From: a bacterium
GTDB lineage: Bacteria; Eremiobacterota; Eremiobacteria; Baltobacterales; Baltobacteraceae
DNA length: 8,155 nucleotides
Reading direction: 5' to 3'
Assembly: GCA_021781095.1 (NCBI GenBank)
Contig: JAJXXM010000341.1
Coordinates: 1-8,155, forward strand
Positions 1 through 5,532 of the stretch are shown piece after piece. The first letter of the stretch is position 1, and each line of letters starts with the position of its first letter. The notes under the pieces are model-generated. The model saw nothing but the letters and a program-made list of their open reading frames with translations, did not search any database and was not told where the DNA came from. Position numbers and translations under genes: made by a program.

Positions 1-2408
1 CGCGCGAAGAGGCCCGCCATCGCCAGCGAAAACGCCGCTTCCGCACGCTTGCCGCAGGCGAGAAATCGCGGAGCCGCCTCTTCGAGCCGCGCTTGCACGG
101 GGCGCAGATGCAGGGCACCCCGCTCCCAGGTCCAGGCGCGCAACCCGTCGAGCAGGAGCGCGGCTCGTTCGAACTCGCCTTCCTCAAGCAACGATCTCAG
201 TACCGTACGAATATTCGACGACTCGTCGTCGAGCAGCGAGATCAAGCGCGTCGACGGCTCGTTGCGAAAACGCGCCGCCATCGACGCGGCGAGTTCTTCG
301 TAATATTCGCGGTAGCGAATCGCTACCGTGGTGAGTTCGCCCGCCTCCGCGAGCGCTTCTCGTCCGGGAGCGCGGAGCGCTTCGACGACGCGGTAACGCG
401 TTCGCTCGCCGAACGCCTGCTTTCGCAAGAGGCCGCGGCGAACCAAATCCTCGAGCGCAGCCGTCGTCGCGTTGCATTCGGGAACCTCGTTACGGCAGAG
501 CGCGTGCGCCGCCGTCGCGCTCCAGAGCCCCGAAAACATCGAGACGCGCCGCAGTACCCGCCGACGCTCCTCATCGAGCGAACGATAGCAACGCTCGAAA
601 ACGCGATCCAGCGTCCGGTCGGCGCCCGCGTTGGTCGCCGCGCCGCGCACCTCGGCAGCTTCTTCAATGCCGAGAGCGAGCTCGCTTTCGCGACGATCGA
701 CTGGGAGCGCGCTCAGGTAGCTCGCAGCGAGTTCGATCGCCAACGGATGCCCGTGGAGCGAAGGAAGATGACGTTTGACGAGCGCGGGGTCGAGCGGCTC
801 GCGTGCGTCCTCTTCGAAACGCGACGACAGCAGCTGTTCGCTCGCATGCGCGTCGAGCCGTTCGAGACGCAGCGGTGCTTCGCCGAGGACGCCCAACGCC
901 GTGCGCGTGGTCGCGACGATGCGCATCTCCGGGGCGCCTTCCAGGAGCAGATCGATGCATGCCGCGACCTCGCGCGGCGCTCGATCGCAGGCATCGAGCA
1001 GCAGCAGTCCGCTCGCGTGCTGAAAGGCGCGCACGCATTCACGCATGCTCGAACCCGGGCGCACGAGCGGTGCGAGCCCATCGGCGATGGCCGCCTCCGC
1101 ATCGCGTTCGTCGGCGCACCCGGAGAGATCGACGAACCACGCCCCGTCGGGAAAGCGATGCAACAGTCGCTGGATCGCCTCGATCGCCGTGCGCGTCTTT
1201 CCGATTCCCGCCGCGCCGACGATCGATACCAACGCACTCCGTTCGATCGCGACGGTGAGCCGGCGAATTTCCTCGGTGCGTTCGATGAAACGACCCGCGA
1301 AACTCGGCACACCGTCGAAAGCGCTCCGACGCTCGACCGACGGCCCTACGGTGATCGGGTGCTCCGCCGCGACGCGATTGCGCCCCGCATGTTTTGCGCG
1401 ATAGAGCGCCGCGTCGGCAGCCTCGATGAGTTGCTGGCGCTCGGTGTTGCCACGCGGCGTGCCGATCGCGCAGCCGATGCTGACCGAGACCATCCCCAAC
1501 GTCGACCCACCGTGCGGAATACCGAGAGCGGCGATCGAAGAGCGAAGCAATTCGGCGACGCCGATCGCCCCGGAGAGCTCGGTCTCCGGAAGCAACACGA
1601 CGAATTCCTCGCCTCCATATCGCGCCGCAAGATCGGTGGGACGCCGTAACACCTGTGCGATGGTCGCGGCGATCTGCTGCAAACATGCGTCGCCCGCGAT
1701 ATGACCGTAACGATCGTTGAACTCTTTAAACAGGTCGACATCGATCATCAACAGGGCCAGACGCCGACCGATGCGGCGCGCGCGCGTCGCTTCGCGTTCG
1801 AAAAACTCTTCGAAATTACGTCGGTTGGGAATCCCCGTCAATTCGTCGACGTGGGCGAGCCGCTCGAAGCGTTCGGCATCCCGCCGCCCGAGATCGCTGT
1901 GCATGCGCGCGCCCAAATAGAGCGCGCAGGTCTCAAGCAACGCCAAGTCGTCGCCATCGTACGCGTCAGTACGCGTCGACTGCACGGAGAGCACGCCGAT
2001 ACTGCGCCCGCCGAACAGAATCGGAACGAAAATCGCGGATTCCGGCTCGCGGATACGTTCGCCGAGCCGCAGGTAGTTCGTCGCGTTCCATTCGTGGGCG
2101 CGCGCGTAGAGCCGCGGGGCCGCATCGCGAAAGACCCGCGCGCTTGTGCTTTCGTTCGGGACCCCCGGATTATCGGGGACGCCGCCGACGCCGTCGAGAT
2201 AGGCGTACACGCATTGCAAACGCTCTCGCTCCGGAGCGAGGATCAGTACGATCGATGCGTCGACGAACTGTGCGAGCAGCGATACGAATTCGTCGTAGAG
2301 GTCGGGAAGCGGTCGGTCGGTAGAAAGCAGGAGGGCCGCGCCTTTGACGAGATCGCGGTCTCGCCGTTGTCGCTGCTGAGCACGTTCGGGCTGCGAAGGC
2401 CCGTCCAT
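1..2408 (-). CDS. GAF-GGDEF diguanylate cyclase fused to a STAND/NB-ARC-like ATPase (3' end beyond window)
   Basis: Predicted cytoplasmic signalling protein that makes c-di-GMP from GTP. The frame runs from ATG at 2408 without a stop to the left edge, giving 802 codons; the C-terminus is missing. Domains seen: GAF sensor fold (about 37-172); GGDEF domain (about 184-345) with DELTG-x-PNR, the metal-binding DVD (D223, D225), FKEFND-xx-GH, the active-site variant GGEEF (265-269) and an intact RxxD inhibitory site (R256-D259) five residues upstream; then an ATPase with Walker A GAAGIGKT (398-405, K404), Walker B LLLLD (468-472), a sensor-like IVATTR (497-502), a GHPLA motif (553-557) and a winged-helix-like segment (about 590-680). 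The remainder is helical and probably TPR-like. The start is supported by GGGAAGG 8 nt upstream. It follows the exported-protein gene by 30 bp, probably as one operon. By family, the ATPase resembles the AfsR/LuxR-type predicted ATPases. The regulation of the cyclase by the ATPase is inference. Confidence 0.92.
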   Translation of the reverse strand, partial: MDGPSQPERAQQRQRRDRDLVKGAALLLSTDRPLPDLYDEFVSLLAQFVDASIVLILAPERERLQCVYAYLDGVGGVPDNPGVPNESTSARVFRDAAPRLYARAHEWNATNYLRLGERIREPESAIFVPILFGGRSIGVLSVQSTRTDAYDGDDLALLETCALYLGARMHSDLGRRDAERFERLAHVDELTGIPNRRNFEEFFEREATRARRIGRRLALLMIDVDLFKEFNDRYGHIAGDACLQQIAATIAQVLRRPTDLAARYGGEEFVVLLPETELSGAIGVAELLRSSIAALGIPHGGSTLGMVSVSIGCAIGTPRGNTERQQLIEAADAALYRAKHAGRNRVAAEHPITVGPSVERRSAFDGVPSFAGRFIERTEEIRRLTVAIERSALVSIVGAAGIGKTRTAIEAIQRLLHRFPDGAWFVDLSGCADERDAEAAIADGLAPLVRPGSSMRECVRAFQHASGLLLLDACDRAPREVAACIDLLLEGAPEMRIVATTRTALGVLGEAPLRLERLDAHASEQLLSSRFEEDAREPLDPALVKRHLPSLHGHPLAIELAASYLSALPVDRRESELALGIEEAAEVRGAATNAGADRTLDRVFERCYRSLDEERRRVLRRVSMFSGLWSATAAHALCRNEVPECNATTAALEDLVRRGLLRKQAFGERTRYRVVEALRAPGREALAEAGELTTVAIRYREYYEELAASMAARFRNEPSTRLISLLDDESSNIRTVLRSLLEEGEFERAALLLDGLRAWTWERGALHLRPVQARLEEAAPRFLACGKRAEAAFSLAMAGLFA

Positions 2409-2411
2409 AAA

Positions 2412-2427
2412 CGAAGCCTTCCCTTCG
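2412..2427 (-). promoter_or_regulatory. Ribosome binding site presented in a small hairpin loop
   Basis: On the minus strand the sequence is CGAAG-GGAAGG-CTTCG. A perfect 5-bp stem encloses a 6-nt loop that is the purine-rich Shine-Dalgarno core of the diguanylate cyclase gene, 8 nt before its ATG. It lies in the 30-bp gap after the exported-protein gene. The ribosome binding site is well placed; any regulatory role of the short stem is speculative. Confidence 0.45.
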
Positions 2428-2438
2428 GGATGCCCCTT

Positions 2439-3161
2439 TTACTGCAGCCCCGGAAGCACGAGCCGGAAGAGCTGCGGACGTTCGATCCACGTGCCGTTCC
2501 GATAGAACAGCCGCGCTTCGGCGTGCGCCTTCGTGGGGCAGCAGAGCGCTGCGTTCGCGGCATAATAGGGCCCGGTGAGGAGCAACGCGTCACCCCCGGC
2601 GCGATGCGCGATTTTCACGTCGAGGGAGCAGGCGTTCTCGATGCTGACGAGCCGACCGACGTTCCATCCCCCACCACGGAGCCCCAGCAAGGCAACCGTC
2701 ACCGAACCGCAGTCGGCCCCGGACTGATAGACGCGCACGAGCAGCTGACGGCGCCGCCCCGGGAGAAAGCGGCCGACGCCGAGCAACTGCGCTTCTTGGT
2801 TGGGGAACCAGAGATTCGCTCCATGCGCTTTTTCCACGCGGTCGAGGAGCCCGTCGGAGCCCGGCGAGCGATAAGCGTATCCACCGCCGAGCGCCTTTGG
2901 CCGGCTGACCTCGATCCGCCATTGCTCGAAGGCGCGCGAGCCGTCACGCCCGAGGAGTTCGGTCGTTACCCGCACCGGCCACAGTGCTTCGCCGGGGCCC
3001 GCGAAATCGACAGTGCGCGTCGCAACGATGCGGCGAACGGGGGCGGCGGCCGCCGAAGCGACCGCGTGCGGCGCGAGTGCGAGCACGAGCAGCGCGACCG
3101 TTGGCGCGAGCAGCGAAAGAACGACGCTGAGGCGAAGCCTCGAACCATGTCGGTAGAACAT
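2439..3161 (-). CDS. Exported protein of unknown function with four cysteines
   Basis: I do not recognise a named family. The 240-residue product begins with a basic N-terminus (RHGSRLRLS) and a hydrophobic stretch (about 12-36) ending in an alanine-rich cleavage-like region near 35-40, so it is probably secreted by Sec. The mature part contains C151, C178 and an adjacent pair C207-C208 followed by PTK, close to an aromatic FYRNGTW segment. This loosely resembles a CCPS-type motif I associate with small exported or lipoprotein families, and suggests disulfides. Codon use is strongly G/C at third positions, supporting a real gene. ATG at 3161 is the only possible upstream start, because an in-frame TAG lies at 3195-3197 and no start codon comes between. 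The ribosome binding site is weak. Its start overlaps the divergent copper-protein gene by 15 bp, and it lies 30 bp before the cyclase gene. Confidence 0.8.
   Translation of the reverse strand: MFYRHGSRLRLSVVLSLLAPTVALLVLALAPHAVASAAAAPVRRIVATRTVDFAGPGEALWPVRVTTELLGRDGSRAFEQWRIEVSRPKALGGGYAYRSPGSDGLLDRVEKAHGANLWFPNQEAQLLGVGRFLPGRRRQLLVRVYQSGADCGSVTVALLGLRGGGWNVGRLVSIENACSLDVKIAHRAGGDALLLTGPYYAANAALCCPTKAHAEARLFYRNGTWIERPQLFRLVLPGLQ
3129..3141 (+). promoter_or_regulatory. Hairpin holding the only ribosome-binding-like purines of the copper-protein gene
   Basis: The sequence GAGGC-GAA-GCCTC is a perfect 5-bp stem with a 3-nt loop, ending 5 nt before the ATG at 3147. GAGG is the best Shine-Dalgarno-like stretch available to the cupredoxin gene, and it would be sequestered in the stem. 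The same bases encode part of the signal peptide of the exported protein on the other strand, so chance is possible. Confidence 0.3.
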
Positions 3162-3731
3162 CGTTTTCGAGCTTTCGCCTTTCTCGCAGCGTTCCTATGC
3201 GTTCCGTGTACGGCGAGCGGCGTTGCGGCTACGCCGCTGCAAAGGGCGACGCTCGTCCTTCACGGCCCACGTCTGGTGGCGGCATGGATTCCCGGGACGC
3301 AATCGTCGCCCCCGGTCGAGGCGGTGATGCGCAACAAAGAGAAGGCCTTCGTTCCCGACGTACTCGTCGTGCCGGTCGGCAGTAGCGTACGCTTTCCGAA
3401 CGAGGACCCGTTCTTCCACAGCATCTATGCCGCAGGGTCGCCCGACGATTTCGATATCGGCTTTTACGGAACCGGTCCCGGCAAAGTGGTCCGCTTCATT
3501 CATCCCGGTACGGTGAACGTGCATTGCCATATCCACGTGTTCATGCACGGGATCATCGTCGTCGCCGACGGCATCGCGGCGAGCGCGAGCGACGGAAGGC
3601 TCGTTCTTCAGGGCGTTCCCACCGGCACGCACGCGGTGGAAACGGTTTTCGCCGATGGAACGACGCACCGCATTACGGTGCGGATCGCGCCCAACGTCGG
3701 AGCGCTCTCGCTACGCGTTTCTCCCCGGTAA
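3147..3731 (+). CDS. Exported cupredoxin (type 1 copper protein, MauL/plastocyanin-like)
   Basis: Predicted periplasmic small blue-copper electron carrier or copper-binding protein of 194 residues. A Sec-type signal peptide is visible: MSVEHRFR, then a hydrophobic run to about residue 24 and an alanine-rich cleavage region near 27-28. The cupredoxin core (about 66-140) carries a VRFPNED strand, H91, and the loop CHIHVFM (127-133), giving ligands H91, C127, H130 and M133. The C-x-x-H-x-x-M spacing matches the short amicyanin loop (CTPHPFM), and a FVPDVLVV...FPN pattern fits proteins labelled methylamine utilization/MauL-like. A further beta-rich tail (about 150-185) follows. The start is chosen at ATG 3147 because it gives a proper signal peptide; the frame stays open far upstream, but that part is antisense to two real genes. 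It is flanked by minus-strand genes on both sides and overlaps both, so it is probably transcribed alone. The physiological partner is unknown; the neighbouring molybdoenzyme is a candidate. Confidence 0.9.
   Translation: MSVEHRFRAFAFLAAFLCVPCTASGVAATPLQRATLVLHGPRLVAAWIPGTQSSPPVEAVMRNKEKAFVPDVLVVPVGSSVRFPNEDPFFHSIYAAGSPDDFDIGFYGTGPGKVVRFIHPGTVNVHCHIHVFMHGIIVVADGIAASASDGRLVLQGVPTGTHAVETVFADGTTHRITVRIAPNVGALSLRVSPR
3216..3238. repeat. 8-bp perfect inverted repeat near the divergent starts
   Basis: AGCGGCGT and ACGCCGCT are separated by 7 nt. The repeat lies inside the signal-peptide end of the cupredoxin gene and about 55 bp upstream of the start of the minus-strand exported-protein gene, where an operator for the latter could sit. 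In GC-rich alanine-coding sequence such a repeat can arise by chance, so the functional reading is weak. Confidence 0.25.
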
Positions 3732-4970
3732 CTGCTGCCCGAAGCTCCGCTCGAAGATATCGTCGTCGAGAATCGGCGGCGGCGGCACGACGCTCCCATC
3801 CTCCACGAGCGTGAGAAACGCCGCCACGCAGGCGCGATCGAAGTGCGAGTCGACGCAACGCCGTAACTCTTCGCAGGCGACCTCCGAACTCAGGGCGCGG
3901 CGGTACGGACGATCGGTCGTCATCGCATCGTAGGCGTCGGCGACGGCGATGATGCGCGCCCCCAAGGGAATGCTCTCCCCGGCGAGTCGCCCGGGGTAGC
4001 CGCGCCCGTCGATACGCTCGTGATGCGCGACGATACAGGGAAGGATATCGGTCATCGCTTCGACGTTGTTGAAAATTTCGCCGGCGATCTGCGGGTGGAG
4101 CGCGATGATCGCGCGCTCGCTTTCGTCGAGCCGATCCTTCTTGAGCAAGACCGCATCGGGAACGCCGACCTTGCCGATATCGTGCAGCAGCGCGCCGATC
4201 TCGACGCGCCGAATTTCCGAGGCGCGCAGCTTCATCCGCCGCGCGAGCGACTTGGAATACTGGGCGACGCGCATGGAGTGCCCCGCGGTATAAGGATCGC
4301 GTTTATCGACGATGGAGGCGATGCCGCCCATCGTTTGCGTAAAGGTCTCGTCGGCGAGCCGTTTGCGGCGGTCGAGCTCGCGCTGTGCGGCGAGCGCCAA
4401 GGCCAGCAGCGAGAGAAAGATCAGGGCGCTCGATGCGACGGTGGCGATGACGACGATGCGAATTTCGCCGAGATCTTGCGATTGAATCTGATCGATCGAA
4501 ACCTTCACGCCGAGAACGGCCACGTAGCGTTGCGTCGTCGGGTCCGCGAGCGGCGCGTACGCGGTGCGCACGCGCTCGCCCGAAAGCAGCGAGACCTTCG
4601 ATAGGACGACGTTTTGAGCGGCGATCGCGCGGCGCGCTGCGAGCGGTTGCGGGCGCGCGTCGAGGGGGTAGATCGCCGTTCCGTCCGCGCGATAGACGCG
4701 GATGCCGCGGAGATACTCCTGAAACGAGGTGAGCTCGGCGGCGCGCCGGTCGAGACGCCGCTCGAGGTCGCTCGACCCCCGGTGCGTCGACATCGATTTT
4801 AAAATCGTCGGACCCAGCGTCGCTTCGGCTTGTCCGACCGCGGTAGCGATAATATCGCTTTGAATGGAGCGCGCGTGAATGCGTACGAAGAGAAATGCGA
4901 GCGCGATCGCCGCCCCGACCGTCAGAATTGCCGTGAGCGCCGCGAAGCGTTGGAGAAAAGATAAACGCAA
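3711..4970 (-). CDS. Membrane-bound HD-GYP cyclic-di-GMP phosphodiesterase
   Basis: Predicted to hydrolyse c-di-GMP, with its catalytic domain in the cytoplasm. The 419-residue protein has a transmembrane helix at about 8-29, an extracytoplasmic sensor region (about 31-169) without a named domain I can identify, a second helix at about 171-194, and an HD-GYP domain (about 205-395). The catalytic set looks complete: GHS with H231, LLHDIGK with H263-D264, H292 in ALHPQIAGE, HHERIDGRGYP (316-326), and the VADAYDAMTTDRPYR block (343-357). The only usable start is TTG at 4970, because an in-frame TGA lies 12 bp upstream. It begins 7 bp after the stop of the ferritin-like gene and has no strong ribosome binding site, suggesting translational coupling. 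It is the last gene of the cytochrome-molybdoenzyme-ferritin operon. Its stop lies within the end of the convergent copper-protein gene (21-bp overlap). No HAMP domain is evident. Confidence 0.95.
   Translation of the reverse strand: MRLSFLQRFAALTAILTVGAAIALAFLFVRIHARSIQSDIIATAVGQAEATLGPTILKSMSTHRGSSDLERRLDRRAAELTSFQEYLRGIRVYRADGTAIYPLDARPQPLAARRAIAAQNVVLSKVSLLSGERVRTAYAPLADPTTQRYVAVLGVKVSIDQIQSQDLGEIRIVVIATVASSALIFLSLLALALAAQRELDRRKRLADETFTQTMGGIASIVDKRDPYTAGHSMRVAQYSKSLARRMKLRASEIRRVEIGALLHDIGKVGVPDAVLLKKDRLDESERAIIALHPQIAGEIFNNVEAMTDILPCIVAHHERIDGRGYPGRLAGESIPLGARIIAVADAYDAMTTDRPYRRALSSEVACEELRRCVDSHFDRACVAAFLTLVEDGSVVPPPPILDDDIFERSFGQQLPGRNA
4794..4807. repeat. AT-rich perfect palindrome inside the HD-GYP gene
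   Basis: CGATTTTAAAATCG is a perfect 14-bp palindrome with a fully A/T core in otherwise GC-rich coding sequence, about 165 bp inside the HD-GYP gene. It encodes part of ILKS in the sensor region. It has the form of a dimeric regulator site, but nothing else supports that role. Confidence 0.3.
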
Positions 4971-4977
4971 GGGATCG

Positions 4978-5508
4978 TTACTTCACGAAACCACCCGGAT
5001 AGGCCGGGAACTCGTGTAAGGCTTCATCGAGCAGCGCCACGTGCGTGGTTTCGACACCTAAAATCGCTGCGGCGACCTGCGCGAGATTGCGATCTTGAAA
5101 ATCGGGAATGACGGAGAGATAGGTGCTCGCCGCTTTTTCTTCGACGCTCTTTGCATACCCTAAAATATCGCTTTCGTCGGCGAGCGTAGGAACGGGAAGG
5201 TGGGCGGTCTTCGTCGTCGGCACGCCGCCCCCGGCGCGCACCGCACCGATCAACGAATCGCGGTGGGCGACGTGGTCGGCACGGAACGCGAGCGCGACGG
5301 TGAGGATGCGTCCCTTGAGGAGCCCCGTTTTCGCGGCGGCATCGTATGCGGCGATGCCCGCACGCTCTAATTCGATCGCCGCATCGAGCGTTTGGAGATC
5401 TCCGGGAGCCGCCGCTGCCGCTTCGGCGAATTCGCGCAGCATCGGCGCTCCGATGAGGGCGAGCGCCGTCGCCGAAAAGAATGCCTGCGCGCGCGTGATG
5501 GATTTCAT
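4978..5508 (-). CDS. Exported ferritin-like four-helix protein
   Basis: A 176-residue protein with an N-terminal hydrophobic export signal (about 8-34; MKSITRAQAFFSATALALIG, no twin arginine) followed by a ferritin-like four-helix domain. Candidate iron ligands occur in order: E46/E48 in IELERAG, D78-H79 and H82 in ADHVAHRD, E123/E124 in SVEEKA, and E153-x-x-H156 in VETTHVALLDEAL. The last is the classic ExxH, while the first ExxH is replaced by DHxxH, as I recall from exported ferritin-like (DUF4439/Ferritin_2-type) proteins. A di-iron site is therefore likely but not certain, and the reaction is unknown (iron binding, peroxide handling or structural). ATG at 5508 has a strong AGGAGAG 4 nt away. 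It lies 24 bp after the molybdoenzyme stop and 7 bp before the HD-GYP start, so it belongs to that operon. Confidence 0.86.
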   Translation of the reverse strand: MKSITRAQAFFSATALALIGAPMLREFAEAAAAAPGDLQTLDAAIELERAGIAAYDAAAKTGLLKGRILTVALAFRADHVAHRDSLIGAVRAGGGVPTTKTAHLPVPTLADESDILGYAKSVEEKAASTYLSVIPDFQDRNLAQVAAAILGVETTHVALLDEALHEFPAYPGGFVK

Positions 5509-5512
5509 ATCA

Positions 5513-5519
5513 CTCTCCT
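5513..5519 (-). promoter_or_regulatory. Strong ribosome binding site of the ferritin-like gene
   Basis: The minus strand reads TAGGAGAGTGAT immediately before ATG 5508. AGGAG is 6 nt from the start codon. It is the best Shine-Dalgarno sequence in the minus-strand operon and fixes the start of this gene; it suggests that this product is made at a higher rate than its neighbours. Confidence 0.8.
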
Positions 5520-5532
5520 ACGGATCGACGCA

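Noticed and set aside
93..1649. A 518-codon open frame on the plus strand
   Set aside because: It is the codon-register mirror of the ATPase and GGDEF parts of the minus-strand gene, begins with TTG, is rich in Arg/Ala/Glu and shows no domain. The minus frame carries GGEEF and Walker motifs.
1958..1979. Short direct repeat of TACGCGTC within the GAF-coding region
   Set aside because: It encodes ordinary GAF residues (RTDAY) and two copies of 8 bases in such sequence are likely to be chance.
184..2125. Several shorter minus-strand frames between 184 and 2125 (for example 1039-1686, 713-1312, 1346-1741, 1838-2125)
   Set aside because: They lie in the two frames other than the one encoding GGEEF and Walker A; their translations are Arg/Ser-rich without motifs.
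1701..3731. A 676-codon open frame on the plus strand ending in the cupredoxin
   Set aside because: Only the part from ATG 3147 looks like protein with a signal peptide and cupredoxin motifs. The preceding 480 codons are exactly in codon register opposite the GAF-GGDEF gene and the exported-protein gene, are low-complexity and charged, and stay open because those genes lack the codons that would read as stops on the other strand.
3732..3830. Possible transcription terminator after the cupredoxin gene
   Set aside because: No stem followed by a T-run could be found; the region is coding sequence of the HD-GYP gene.
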